Assembly: GCA_948474755.1 (NCBI GenBank)
Contig: CAOLHI010002564.1
Location: 62,001 to 126,000 of the forward strand
DNA length: 64,000 nt
Reading direction: 5' to 3'
Origin: Ctenosaura bakeri
Lineage: Eukaryota > Chordata > Lepidosauria > Squamata > Iguanidae
Shown: in pieces, positions 33,711-46,395 of the stretch
Numbering within the stretch: position 1 is the stretch's first letter
Layout of the letters: the number at the start of each line of letters is the position of its first letter
Translations under genes and position numbers: made by a program
Notes under the pieces: generated by a model
The model's database searches: none
What the model saw: the letters and a program-made list of their open reading frames with translations, nothing else
Told to the model about the DNA's origin: nothing

Positions 33711-33871
33711 CCTGTGCTTGCCTGACCATAAAAAACCACAGGTGAAACAGCTAAACAGAAATATTTTCCTAATAAATATATTCAAATCTGCTTCAAACCT
33801 GATAAGATCTCTTTTCCCTCATAACCATGTCAGAAATGTTTCAGCATTTTTCAGCTGTAGCTATTTCTAAC

Positions 33872-34143
33872 TTACAGTCTTATAGTACATTATATAGTTT
33901 TTTAATTAGGTTCATCTTCTGGTTAGTTTTTCAACATATTCTAGTCTAGATCTAGTCTAGTCTAGTCTAGTCTAGTCTAGTCTAGTCCCCTGGTTGTTAC
34001 TTATTTCCCTGTTTTGCCAGAACAGGGAAATAAGTGAAGTGACAACCAGGGAAACAGACTAGCTTAGACTAGTCTAGAATATGTTAAGAAACTAACCAGA
34101 AGATGAACCTAATTACAAAACTAGATAATGTTGTACTGTAAAA
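33872..34143. repeat. ~270-bp imperfect palindrome with (TCTAG)n
   Basis: The left arm contains TTAATTAGGTTCATCTTCTG and GGTTAGTTTTTCAACATATT; the right arm is the reverse complement (AGAAGATGAACCTAATTACA). The left arm carries eight or so TCTAG units (33945-33986), the right only two or three. The centre is CCTGTTTTGCCAGAACAGGG. It is likely an inverted-repeat transposon relic of a different family from the GGCC MITEs. Confidence 0.85.
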
Positions 34144-34649
34144 CTTGATATATAAATCAGAAAGTTTGTTATATATGAACTGTACAAAATATAAGAAATA
34201 AGACAGTGAAATATCCTCATACAACTCATTGCAAGATTGGTGAGGTGTACATCCAATATTCTCCAAAACAAGCAAAACAAACACTTGGTTCCAAGATAAG
34301 CATATTAAAAATATTTAAATACTAACAGCAAATACTAAAGGAAATAAAACATTTATACATTTTATAAAGCATTACATAAAGATGCAGGAGTAATGTTAAA
34401 AACTATGCAAGATCATATAAGGTTTTCAGCTTTTTTGCTTTTTCCTAGAATCCTAAGAACAACCATCTGAAGCCTAATATAAAAGACATATACAGAATTC
34501 AAGGAGCCCAGAAATTTATTTTGAGTATTAGAACTAAACAGAGCTCACAGTCTTTGTGCACATGCACATGTGTGTGCATATATGTATACACGTGCACACA
34601 CACCAGTCTTTGTTACTCCAAACTTTCTTCATTTCAGTGGTATAATTTA

Positions 34650-34735
34650 GCACAAGGTGAATACATAATATGAGTACATAATGTGTACTCACATTATATG
34701 AGTTCATAATGTAAGTACATTATGTGAGAACATAA
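34650..34735. repeat. Cluster of short ATAATGT inverted repeats
   Basis: GAGTACATAATGTG, CTCACATTATATGAG, TTCATAATGTAAG and TACATTATGTGAG alternate in orientation over ~85 bases, capable of several small hairpins. The surrounding 34144-35813 shows no gene. Confidence 0.6.
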
Positions 34736-35817
34736 TTTAGAGCTATGCCTGCTATTATTATAAAGGACTGGAGTCAGAAACCCTTGCTGATCCTCTGCAA
34801 ACCAGTAGACTCTGAGCTACCTTCTATCCTCCTAAATCTGTTTAAAAGGACATGATTATCTTCCTAGATCGAAAGTGTGGAAGATGTGTGTGTGTGTGTT
34901 CATAATGTGGGCCTCACAAAACACTCTGCCGTAAATACTTACAAGCAAAAATGTCAACTTTGGCAGTTTAGGATAATATGACATGATACGCAGAACAGAA
35001 GAATAATTGGCCATTAATGACAATGTCTGCAACTAACATGATGGGTTCTCTTGATATGAGCTGCTCTGAAGTCACATACAATATGCAATAGCAGTTCTGT
35101 CTCTGAGAAACCAGTAGAATTCAGTAGGAATATGCAGAATAGAAGAGGGTTAACACATTTAGTTAATTGTTAGTTAATTGTTAAAAAGTTGAACAGTCAA
35201 ATTCAACTGCATTTAGGGGGATATTTAACTATTGTTTTTGTTAAATAGCTGTTTAAGTTTAAATTAAATGCCTCTACAAAATGGCTTACCATAATGAAGC
35301 CAGAAAACGCCATCTATGGTTATTGTGGATTTATTACTGATTCCCATTTGGATCACAGCAAATATTGGAGCATTAACAGCTTCATTATTGGAGCCCCTGT
35401 GCAGTGTCTGGTGTAGCACACTGGAAGAGCACTTGGATGCAGAGAAGCCCACCCACCATCCCACCTGTTGTTGTTTTTTTAAAAAATAACTTTGGAATTA
35501 ACTAAACTGTCATAAAAATTTGTTGGCACTTTAATACAATGTGTTTGTGAATTAATTATTAATTTAATTTATTAGTTGCTTCTGAAACTATATTCATGCT
35601 GAAATTCCAACTTCAGTAACTTCAGTTAAAAAATTAATTAAGTTGCCCTTTTTATTCGAAAATTTCCAAGTTCATACACACACAAACCTCCTCTTTTGTT
35701 GTTTTTCTATATAGCATTTATTATTCCTCTGCATCTCAGTTTTGGTAATATCAAAAATGATAGGGAAGTGTAACAAATATTATGTTGTGTCATCAGCTTC
35801 CTTCTTTGAAAATGAAG

Positions 35818-36426
35818 TGTTACCCTGTATTCTGGGGGTCCTGGGAGGGACGCCCAAACAACCAAACAACAAACACAACTTTTGGGGAAAATTAGCTGGA
35901 GCACTCACTAAAGCTCAGTGCGGTTCGCTGAGGGGAGCTTGCCGGACCAAGCAGCAGCAAGGTGGGATGAAAGTCCAGAGGTGGTCTCGGAATCAGGGAT
36001 TTATATAGGGTGAATTGTGACTGTAGGCCATACCTTACTCGGTGAGAACAATGTGAGTTTGGACCTTTGGGAAAGGTCAAGTTTAACATGATTGGCTCAG
36101 CGCTGATTTAACAATAGTGTAGCCAGTATGCAAATGCAAGGTGCTTAGTTTGGCTTTGTAACACTATTGGCTCAGAGCCGGGCACCTTTGTTAGTGTCGC
36201 GCTTAAGCAAAAGAGTGTTTGCAGGAGAGGTCCCTGAAGCAATAGATTGGCTCTGTTCTGCCTACCTAGGTGGAGAATGGAATGTCCAGCAATTACCGCG
36301 CCTGTTTACGTGCTTGTCCGGAGGCCTCGCAAACACATGGAGCAGGGTGGCAGAGGAAGGCCGAATGGTTTTGATATCAAAACGATATCGAGTGCTATCA
36401 CCGGGTAGGCCTGGGCCAAAGTAACA
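35818..36426 (-). mobile_element. Solo LTR, antisense, with GAAG target duplication
   Basis: The ends are perfect TGTTAC...GTAACA and a 4-bp duplication GAAG flanks both sides (35814-35817, 36427-36430). The orientation is set by a minus-strand TATA box CCCTATATAAATCCC near 36000. The element is 609 bp. A related LTR lies at 50147-51454, but this copy lacks ~210 bp present there between two AAGCT sites (junction near 35910), which carries that copy's AATAAA. It is noncoding, with no internal retroviral genes nearby, so it arose by LTR-LTR recombination. Confidence 0.88.
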
Positions 36427-36547
36427 GAAGGTAGAAACATTCTAAATGTCTCAGTCTTTCGCCAATAAACAAGGAACTGTCCAGCCACAGTTAAGCTATT
36501 TTAAGTTCCTCTGATATCAATAGTTAATCATAAACACACATTCTTTC

Positions 36548-36612
36548 TTGGGATTCCATAGGGTGATGAAAGTGGAATAATTGTGCTATAAGAGTGTAGT
36601 GCGGAAATGGCC
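36548..36612. mobile_element. Palindromic MITE, right-arm fragment (copy D)
   Basis: It reads TTGGGATTCCATAGGGTGAT then AAAGTGGAATAATTGTGCTA and ends GTGCGGAAATGGCC; only one arm remains. Confidence 0.75.
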
Positions 36613-37089
36613 TTGGGAGTGGTTCCTGCTTTTGAGTAAGCACATGGAAGAGGTTTTCATTACACAAGCACTTAGAGGCTGGATCATACTCCTGCTCTGA
36701 AAGTCCTACAGGTTTGTTGACTATTCTGTAATTTTTAGGACTTCTGGTTAGAACGGTAGTGGGTCTCGATGTCATTGAGAAAGTTCTGCTAAAGGACAGG
36801 GTGCTGGATGTGGCAGGAGCTGGTTTGGGACATTTGAAACTGGCTAGATCTGTTTCTTGGGAACAAGAGACTCAGAGGATCCCATAATAGTCAGGATTCG
36901 CAATCCAGGCACTTAAAGAACTGAGAATTGAGAAATTAATTATAAAATTACTTTTCAATTGACTACAAACCATGAGAACTGACTGTGTGTTTTTCTTATG
37001 AGAAGTAAGACTCAAGGTCATATTTGCTGCCAGAAAAAACAAGAAGTGAATCCATTTTGAACTTTAATTGAACTTTTGCTCACCTTCCA

Positions 37090-38990
37090 GGAGAGTGTTC
37101 ATGTGCATTGCTGGCTAGAAAGTACTAAGTGTTGAAGTGTATTGACACCAAGTGGCAAAGGCTGAAAGTACAGTTAAAAGGCTTAATTCATTATGACAGC
37201 TTATTTTTCCAGCTCTCAAGATGCAGTCTAGAAAGCAGACACAGTCAGCACAAGCAGCACAGATCTTCAGTTGAACAAGTTAAAGAGATGGAATCAGACC
37301 CGATGATCTTGGAAGAGATGAGATGGATGAAGAAAAAGAAGACTGAAATCTAATATGAGTCAGTTGCAGAAGGACATAAAAAAAGATTTGAAGTTTGAGA
37401 TGAAAGATAAAACTTTCTCTGAGTCAGACAAATAATAGGAGCAATTGAACAATAGAATGGAATCTATGGAGAAAAAAGACACAAAAATTGGAAGAGGTCA
37501 CTGAGAAATTATCTGCTGACCAAGAAAAAAATTTGGATGCAAAGACCCTACTCAAATTGAGAGAAAGGAGGGATACCTTAGAATAAAGGATATACCAGAG
37601 ATACAAAATGAGTATACAATAGTGAATGATGCATTGACTGACTTTTTGGAGATACAGAGAAAAGATTTTTGGTATGAACTGGACAAGATGTATAGACTGG
37701 ATTCTCTGATAGCCAGACAGAGAAAAATATCAAGAGATGTGATTATCTATTTTATAAGAGTAAAATTTAAGATTCTACAAGATGCCAAACCAAAAGGTAG
37801 ATTTGAAATTCATGATCCAAAGCTGTTATTATTATGCCACTTGTATGATATGGTTTAAAGACTGGATCACTTTGTAAAGGGAGAGACTTTTACAATTGAA
37901 AGGCTTTAAGATTTGGATGGCATGCATTCTTTTGGTATGGTAAGCTTAGAGCAAATACTGATTTTAATCATCAGTATTTAATGTGTGTTATATTAAGAGT
38001 TTGGAACAAATATGAAATGAGACTTTCTGTTAAATGGACTTCACCTCATGAAGTTTTATTCAAAAGAGAAATAACTGACGAAGATAAATAGTTGACATTT
38101 AAGGATCTGATACAGGTAGAAAAAGAATAACTTCAAATGAAAACAAATGAGGAACTGATTTAAGAAGGATATAATATTGGATGGTTTGCATATAGACAGT
38201 TAACTGAACATTTAAAAATGGATAAAAGTTTGTTTGGCCTTGATATTTCTAAATCAGAATTTGATGAACAATTGTGTAAATATGATGAACATTTGATAGC
38301 CAAAAAGTATAAGTTACTGTTGAAAATAGAGATGGAGGGGAAACAAGCAAAAGAATGTATGATTAAATGGGCACAAAATGTGAGTCATAACATTCAAATG
38401 GAACAATAGGAAAAGATCTGGACAAAAGATTTAAAATTTATGTTAAGATATGATTTGAGAAATTTTTTTTAAAAGATGATGTCTTTAATGCCAGAAACAT
38501 TCTAAAATATACAATGGAAATATTTGTCAGAAATGTAAACAGAGGGAAGGGACCTTTTCTCCCCATATGTGGTAGACCCATGAATAGGCAAAGAAATTTT
38601 GGGTGGTGATACATTGAATGATTGAAGCTATTTTGAAAATAAAAATTCAACTAAACCAGGACGTTTTTTAAGTGGGACTGATTAATGATCAGACAGAAAA
38701 GAGTCTTGAAAGAATTTTACAATATATGATTACAGCAGAAAGAATACTCCATGCCCAGAGCTGGAAAGATTCAGTTATATTGTCTCATGAAGACTGGGTG
38801 ATGAAAGTTGCTTGATATGGCAGGGATGGGTAAGTTGACCATTTTGATTAAAAAGAGACACTGAAGAAGTTTAAGAAAAATGGAAAAGGTTATAACTTAT
38901 ATGAAAAGCTATTGGGGGAGATTGTCAACTTTGAGATTTGAATACTCATGGGTAAGAATTTGAATATAGCAGAAGTTTCTGCTTAGTATA
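37090..38990 (+). mobile_element. L1 with ORF1-ORF2 deletion fusion (copy c)
   Basis: A basic/acidic ORF1 coil region (37129-37440) leads to the ORF1 RRM block DFLEIQRKDFWYELDKMYRL ... RQRKISRDVIIYF. Within the same open frame (37622-37858) this joins ILQDAKPKGRFEIHDPKLLL, which belongs near the end of ORF2. Most of ORF2 (endonuclease and RT) is therefore deleted. ORF2 C-terminal blocks follow: MDKSLFGLDISKSEFDEQL, ECMIKWAQNVSHNI, and the frameshifted FSPHMW knuckle near 38560. Confidence 0.85.
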
Positions 38991-39989
38991 ATTATTAAAC
39001 ATATAATTATTACAGTAATATAAATATGAAATTATATAATTTTATATAATTGCTATACAGTTTTATCTTATATTATGTAAGTTTAAACAGTTGTTTTACT
39101 GTTTAAATTTTGAGGAAATTTGTCTCTTTTTTTAAAAAAATAACCATGTTCTGGGGGGATTGGAAATCATATGTATACCCATTTAACTCCCCCTCCCCCC
39201 TTTTTGGTAGGTTGTTGGCTTGTAAGTCATTTAGATGTGTTTGTCTTTTTTTTAAAAAAAAAAAAAAGAAAATTTCCAATTTCATTGGTAGCATAATTGA
39301 TCTAATCTAGCTATTTCCTATCTCTGGGCATTTGGCACACTATCCAAGTCTTGTGTTTGAATGCTGGCCTAGTCCACTGGAGACAGCATTTTGCATTAAG
39401 AAAGAGTTGTTCAGTTTGAAATACTTGTCTCTTTGTACTGCTAGGAATAGGCAAAAGTTGTAATCAAGACCGGAGCATGCATAAGTAGATCAATTTAAAG
39501 GAGCTATAATTCTTTTATATAATCCATGAAAGAATCAGTCCAGTTTTACAAAGAAGCCTACAGAACAATGTCTAGATACAGCAGATAAGCAATTAATGTT
39601 TGCAAGGCTACAAAGACACACATCACAGTTCACAGTAGAGAAAGAAAGATCGATGTAAGAAATCAAAGCCAGTTCATTACATACCTTAATGAAGCTCATG
39701 TTCTTGTACTACTGGCCTTATTTGCTCAGTAGCATTTGACCATTTGACTATTATAACTAACATTTAACGAGGCTATGGTGAAATCTTTATGGTGTCTACT
39801 GAAAGCACTACAGCACTTTCTTAGTATTGCACTCCAAGATAGGCACCACATCTCATTTCCCAAATTTTCAACAAGTCAAACACTGACATGAACAATCTCT
39901 CTCTCATCTTGATCTACCTCATAGGATTGTTGTGAGGATAAAGTGGAGACGAGTATGCTGTCTTGAGCTTGGTGGAGAAAAGAGAAATT

Positions 39990-40850
39990 GTGTGTATAAA
40001 AGAGATTATCAATAGAGTTTTGGGATGCTGCTGATGGCACTCAACTGTATCTAACTCTAAGGAAGGTATTTTTGCTGCTAAACCAGAGTCTGGTTATCTG
40101 TATTGGACAAGAAGATGGTGAAAAAAAATTAGAAGCTTAATCCAGATAAAACAGAGGTGTTCCTGGTCATTCAAAACAGATAAGGAAACAGTTTGGCCTA
40201 AGCAGTATGGGTTTATGCTCTTATTGGAAATTCAGATTTGCAGCTGTTGTATATTCCTGGACTCAGGCCTATTCTGGATGCCCAGCTTTCATAGTGTGCC
40301 AGTTATCTATTCATGAAGATGTCTGGTCTGCACATAGTGACACATTTCTTGGTTACACCATGTTTGGATTACTACAATACATTCTACATGAAGCTGCTTT
40401 GGAAAAGTATTTGTAATCTTCAGAATCTGTAATGCTGCAATCAGACTGATGATTGAATCAAGTTACAGGGAGAAAAGAAACTTCTTGTTACAACTTTGTT
40501 AGTTACCAGTCTCTTTCTGGCCACAAGTCAAATGCTCCTTATGATCTGTGGGGCCCCATACAGCTTGAGTTGGAGACTATCTGAAAGAATGTATCTCCCT
40601 GTATGACTGTGGCCAAGTTTTGAGATCCTTAAGGAAAAGCTACTGTTTTGGTCTCAGCTATCTTGTTATGTTTTGAAATGCTTTTAAACTGTTTTAATCC
40701 AGTTCTTGGTTTTAATATGTTAACTTATTTAATTGTTTTGTTCAGTGTTTTCATAGTTTTAGCTGTATTCTCTTTTAATTAATTTTTAAGCTCCATTTGT
40801 CCAGCACTAGGAGAAAGGAGGGATGTAAAATAAACTTAATGGTTGCAAGA
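39990..40850 (+). mobile_element. L2 LINE 3' fragment
   Basis: Fragments of the thumb and C-terminus are visible (KLEA-SR-NRGVPGHS, matching KLNPDKTEVLLV; LFGLLQYILHEAAL, matching LDYCNALY). The 3' end reads AGGAGAAAGGAGGGATGTAAAATAAAC. It is heavily decayed. Confidence 0.65.
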
Positions 40851-41659
40851 CTACAGACTGAGATAATAAAGCCCATCCCATTTCACTGGGATAGAGGTGA
40901 TAAAGTGTAAGTTTTGTAAGGCTTGGCAAGCTGTTTTATTTGGCTGCCTGTTAAAGGCATCCTCCATCTCCCCTTAAACGAGGTCATCCTAATTAAGGCT
41001 GTAAAGATTAATTCATCTACTTGGTAGTAAGTCTTACATTTATTGATAGGACTCACCTCTGAAGCTGAAAGTAAATTTAGGAGAGATCCCTCTGTGTCTA
41101 CAACAAACTCATGTATTTCATTTTATTAAACAAAGAGGATTCATTATCCTATCTAATATTTTTGGACTGTAATCCTATGCACATTTCCCAGGGATTAGTC
41201 TCCACTGAATACAAGGGGCTATACTTCTGAGGATAAAATTGCAGCGCACAGCTTCAAGCTGTCTACTTGAAATGGCATCCTTTTCATATTAATATATTTG
41301 TAATTACACTACATTTGCTGAACTTTTCCCTCTCAAAATTTTATTTAATAGCGGATGGCCTCAGGGGATCTTGAGTATTTTCAGGTTGCTGACATCACAG
41401 ATGTTCTTAACATGATTATTAAGCCTTAGAGAGCACTAAATATTCTTTTTATATACACAGAGTGTTTTAGCTTTCATTAGGATATTTCCCAGATGTTCTC
41501 ATTTTCTGGCACCTTTCTGAGCAATTTTAAAAATAATGAATATGTGCAGAAAAGAAAAGATGAACGTATCAAGCTAAATAAGAAAGCTAATGAGGAAAAA
41601 ACAACAACTGTAATACATTTTAATTCCCCCAAGGGTTTATTATGGTCCTCATCCTGGCA

Positions 41660-41725
41660 GGATATAAGGTAAGTCACTTGAGTCCCAGTTCTGGGGAAAA
41701 AAGGAGGGATATAAATGAAATCATT
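41660..41725 (+). mobile_element. L2 3'-terminal fragment
   Basis: It reads GTCCCAGTTCTGGGGAAAAA then GGAGGGATATAAATGAAATC, the last ~65 bases of an L2, followed by ATTGCCACCACTG. The same end recurs at 63480. The flanks 40851-41659 and 41726-42060 show no gene. Confidence 0.7.
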
Positions 41726-42074
41726 GCCACCACTGCCCCACCAGCACAGCCACCATCCAGTGCAGTGTCTTATGAGTAGCCTTTTGCATAACTTGTATTG
41801 CCAGCACTGTGCTATGATTCAACCCATCTTTTATGTCCAAGTTCCCTCCAGCACGGGAGTCAATTCTTCTGTCTTTCCACCCCCAGCCTGAGCACTTAGG
41901 AAGAAAGAATGGCATTGTCTTGGTTTGAAGAGAGTTCCTAGCAGGACATTGACTTTGCAGCAGCTTTGTTCTGTTTGGGGTATAAGTAGCTAAAGGAATG
42001 GCTAGGAAGCCTCCAAAACCTCAGAGTGTTTAGCTTGGAGATCTACAAGGCATTGTATATGCCAGCAATTAAAG

Positions 42075-42206
42075 CAGTGATTCCCAAACTGTAGCCTTCT
42101 GGGCTTTTGGACCTCAGCTCCCAGAAATCCCAGCTTTGGCCAATGTTCAGTGATGCTGGGATTTGGAGTCTAAAACACTTGGAAGACCAAAGTTGGGGAA
42201 ACACTG
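42075..42206. mobile_element. hAT MITE with 8-bp target duplication
   Basis: This is a 132-bp element, CAGTGATTCCCAAAC to GTTGGGGAAACACTG (inverted ends). The flanks are AATTAAAG (42067-42074) and AATTAGAG (42207-42214), 7 of 8 identical. The interior holds the shared CTCCCAGAAATCCCAGC and GCTGGGATTTGGAGTC blocks. The 8-bp duplication and CA-TG ends assign it to hAT. Confidence 0.85.
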
Positions 42207-43149
42207 AATTAGAGGAAGAACAGGAATAGGAATCTTCAGCCTATGAGGCTAATGTGGTCTATAGAGATTCCTCATCCGGACCCCTGAGGCTCTCCATTGA
42301 GCCTCTGAAGTCACCTCTCTCCCTGCTGGCTGAGAGAGCTGGTCCCGTTGTCTCTGGTCTATAACTGAAGATAGCAGGGATACTTTTACAACTTCTCATT
42401 CCCAGCCTGCAGTTAAAATTATCAGAACCTAAGAAGACCCTTACTGGATCAGTCCTAAGCCCATCTAGTTCTGCACTTTGTTTCCACAGTGGCTGGCCAG
42501 ATGCCTCCAGAATTCCACAAGCTAGACGTGAGGACAGCTGCCTTCTACCACTAATGCACCCCAGCAAGCTCAGCCTCAGAAAGACAATTGTCTCAAGAGA
42601 TGGATACTAGAGATAACAAAATTATTCTCCCTGACTCTTATAGAGTTCTTGTCACTCTGGAGAGCTGTTCTCAGTTGCACAGGTCCCCAGACTCAGAAAT
42701 TACTTGCCTTCGTGGCAGTGCCACCTTGCCTTGCCTTAAGTCACATCATTTCCACTGAAGCATCTGCCCTGAGCTTCTTTGCATCGCCTCAGATCACTCC
42801 AGCTCAATTCAGCTCCCCTCACCCAACCCTCTTTGCTTGATCTCCTCTGATGTCTGACCTTGTGAATCACTAGTGGTTGTAGCAGCAGAACCTATGGTGA
42901 TGAGGGTGGAGGCATCACAACTGCTGGCTCTGTGATAACAGTAGCTTCTGAATGCCTCTGGGTCTCAAGAGCCAGGTTCTGTGAGAGGGGCAAAGATGGC
43001 TAGGAAATCACCTAGCAATTTTCCCAAAACTTTGTCCCACCCCACATACCCTTGCTCTTAAGACCCATGCTACAGATTCAGAAAGTTGTTGGCTCACAGT
43101 GCCAGATGTTTGTAGTGGTATGGCTCCTCCTTCATTCTGGACGGAAAGG

Positions 43150-43990
43150 AGGAGATGTTCAGGCAGTAGCTGGCTGGTTCATGAAGGATGGGGTTGGGGT
43201 GAAGAGCCAGCTGGAATCCCATCTGAAACTAATAGAATGAAATCCAGTGGAGACAAATGCAAAATTCTACATTTAGGCCACGAAAACCAAATGCACATTT
43301 TTGAGATGGGGAATATTTGACTTTGTAGCAATACGTGTGAAAAAGACTTTGGGATTATTGATGATCCTAAGCTGAACATGACCCAACAGTGTGATGCTGC
43401 AGCAAAGAAGGCAAATAATATTTTAGCCTGTATTATTAGAACCATAGGTTCCAAAGCAAGAGAAGTAATACTCCCATTATATTCTGCACTAGTCGGGCCT
43501 CATCTGCACTGATGGATTCTATTCTAGGCACCTCATTTTAGAAAGGATATAAAGGAGTTGGAGCAGTTTCATAGAAGGACAACAAGGATGATAAAAGATA
43601 TGAAGAAAAGTTGGGAGAGTTGGGCATGTTTAGCCAGGTGAAAAGAAGAGAGGGGCCCAAATATGATTGTACTCTTTAAATATCTCAAGGGCTGTCACAA
43701 AAAGAAGGGTTCAGGTTTGTTCTCTGCTGCCCCACAGAGTAGGACCACATCTAATGGTTTTAAGTTTAAGGAGAGTAGATTATGGTTGAACATTGAAAGG
43801 AACTTCTTGACAATAAGAGCTATTGACAGTGGAACCTATTACCTGGAGAAGTGGTAGGGTCTCTTTCTGGTGCTAGAAGGAATATCATGACTAGGAGGTA
43901 CTGGTAACTTCATTCTCCATGAAACTGTCAAATCTGTAATGAGGAGATGGTGACACTGGCCTACGTTTCAGGATTTTCTGAAATGCTCTA
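43150..43990 (+). mobile_element. CR1 LINE fragment (plus strand)
   Basis: It encodes [47 protein letters not shown], then [40 protein letters not shown] and NFLTIRAIDSGTY in changing frames. It is older than the 27.5-28.4 kb copy and on the opposite strand. The canonical ATTCTATGA tail is absent. Confidence 0.85.
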
Positions 43991-44432
43991 TGTCAAATAC
44001 TTTGAGCAATAATTAAATTATTTAAAATGTAAAATGTTATTATTAACATGCCTTAGCTTTCTTTTTTCTGTCTTGAATAAATGGGGGGTCTTAAACCTTA
44101 TGCAGTCTTTACCAGAAAAGGTTCCTTCTTAACTTCTTGTGATATCAGCTACCAGAATCTTTGCTCTTCTCACTGTGCCAGCATATCACAGATTTCCAGA
44201 GGGCTTTTGCTGAACGATGTGGTGGAGTCAGTCTCTTTTCCACATGCAGTTCTGCTCACTAATACATGGCTTCCAGGAGCCAGCAGAAGTACCATTGCCC
44301 ACCAGTGAGGCAGCCTGTAAAGAGTGGTAGTGGTAGCAGCCGAGTATCACAGCAGTACCACAGAAAGTTCCATGGACTATTTATCCCTCGTCCTCATCCT
44401 GCAGAGACATCCCAATAATGATGTGTCTTACA

Positions 44433-44638
44433 AGGGACATTTCTACACTACAGCATTAAAGTGCTGCTATTCTACTTTTAACCTGCTTTGGAATCCTGGG
44501 GTTTGCAGTTTAGGGAGGGGCCTTTAGAATTCTCAGCCAGAGAACTCTTGGACCTCAGTAAACTATAAACCCTGGGATTCTACCGAGTGTTGAAAGTGGA
44601 ATACCAGCACTTTAACACTATAGTGTGGGCTGTTTCTG
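44433..44638. mobile_element. Palindromic MITE, copy E
   Basis: The arms are TGCTGCTATTCTACTTTTAA and GTTGAAAGTGGAATACCAGC; the middle has AATTCTCAGCCAGAGAACTC. The outer ends have decayed (GGACATTTCTACAC / GTGTGGGCTGTTTC). Confidence 0.8.
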
Positions 44639-44840
44639 ACAGGGTGAGCTTGTATTTACCTTGGGTACCAAACAAAAGGGGGTCCCAAAACTGAACTCAA
44701 TGACTTGGTGTCTGTTGAGTGTCCTTTCTGCATTGAGCTAGGATGAAGAAAAGCAAAGAAGTGTCCTTTTTTCCTTTCCATTCTCCCCAAAGTTCTACGG
44801 TTCTTTAGATTCTCACTACAACAATGAGCTCATATCACTT

Positions 44841-45020
44841 GGCCATTTCTGCACTAACCTGTTATAGTGCGATGATTCCACTTTCAACATCCTCTGGAAT
44901 CCTGGGGTTTGCAGTTTCGGGAGGGGCCAGGCGGCCCCTCCTGAAACCGCAAACCCCTGGATTCCAGAGGATGTTGAAAGTGGAATCATTGCACTATAAC
45001 AAGCTAGTGCAGAAATGGCC
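44841..45020. mobile_element. Palindromic MITE, copy F
   Basis: The 180-bp near-perfect palindrome runs GGCCATTTCTGCACTAACCT to AGCTAGTGCAGAAATGGCC, with the centre at GGGGCCAGGCGGCCCC. It lies only ~200 bases from copy E. Confidence 0.9.
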
Positions 45021-46395
45021 TTAGTGTGTTCTTCTTTTTCAGTTTCCATCATGATGCCATCCTTTCTGGGTAAAGGTCATAGGAACATGGCTTTACTTTC
45101 AGGCAACATTATCAAGCACTGTGGGCACTACAGACACTATAAACCATTTTCAGATGCCCACCATGGAAGTACTAGTCCTGTTCACAGACAATGTATACAA
45201 ATCTTTGTTCTGGGGCTACTGCAGTGCATAGGAGAAAAGAGCAAAGTGATGGCAAAAATCCAGAAGACAAGAGAGAATGCTGTATAGGCAAGGAGCAGCA
45301 AGAAGGAATGGGAAGTATTCAGTCTACTATAGGAATGGATATATTTATAAACTGCAGGGCTGCTCTGGGATTCTTTGTCCTTTGGTAGATACAGCTGCCT
45401 AACTTACTGGGTGGTGATTTTGTAGTATGGGACAGCTGCGTTCTCCATGTGGTCTCCCTTGTGCTGCCAGAGTCACTTCTACCTTACTAGTAGGCTACAG
45501 GGCCCGCATAGCCTTGTGGAGGCAGCTTTACCCCAGCTGCCAATGAGTTTAAACTGAGGTTTAAACTCAGGGCTGCTCCTTTCCAAGGCCCAAGCTGACT
45601 GGAAGTTTTCCCTCTGGTCCAGGAAAGGGGTGTTTAAGCAGATCCTCTCCAGGCAGACACTCACTTTGTCCAGAGAATCATCCCTCCCTCCCTCTCTCTG
45701 TTCTTTGGTTTGTAGTTGTATACCATGTTTATTTGTCACAACTTATGGGCTGTTAGCATGGGCCCTGGATCCAGAATATTTCTAATGGTGCCTTTGGGCA
45801 GGGTAAACTATGGTGTCCCGTTTTGGCATACAAGGGGTACAGGGTGGTGGCTGGCATGCACAGCATGGAAGGTGCATGCGTTCTCTTCACTCTTGGGTGA
45901 CTGAGTGGTTTTGGCACCTGTCACCACATGGCTTCTAGCAGGGGCTGGATGGTTAAGCTCACTGGTCAACAGGTGGGTTAGCCGCTGCCTGGATCTGGAT
46001 CCATACTCATGCCAGCACTGTAACAGCTGTAACCAAATACATCTGTGGCCTGTATCTTTCTAAATCCTATGTGTCTTGGTGGTTTTTCGTAGGTAGCAGG
46101 TCTCGCCCACAAGCCCACCAATATTTGTGCAGAAACAGCATCTTCTGTGCAGAAAGCACTCTCCCTTGCACAGAACCACCAAATTGTGCAGGCAAAGCAC
46201 AGAAAGCTTGTTTCATATGTGCACAGATTGACTCACTCACTTTGAACCTAGCACTGCCACATCTTTCAAAATGTGTGTGGGACACTGGAATTAATTTAAA
46301 TATTGTATTGGAAATAACCAGAAGACCATTTTAATTCAAGGAGTTGTAGGAATGTCCTGCCCCGGTTTGTTCCTCTATATCCTAATTGTCCATAC

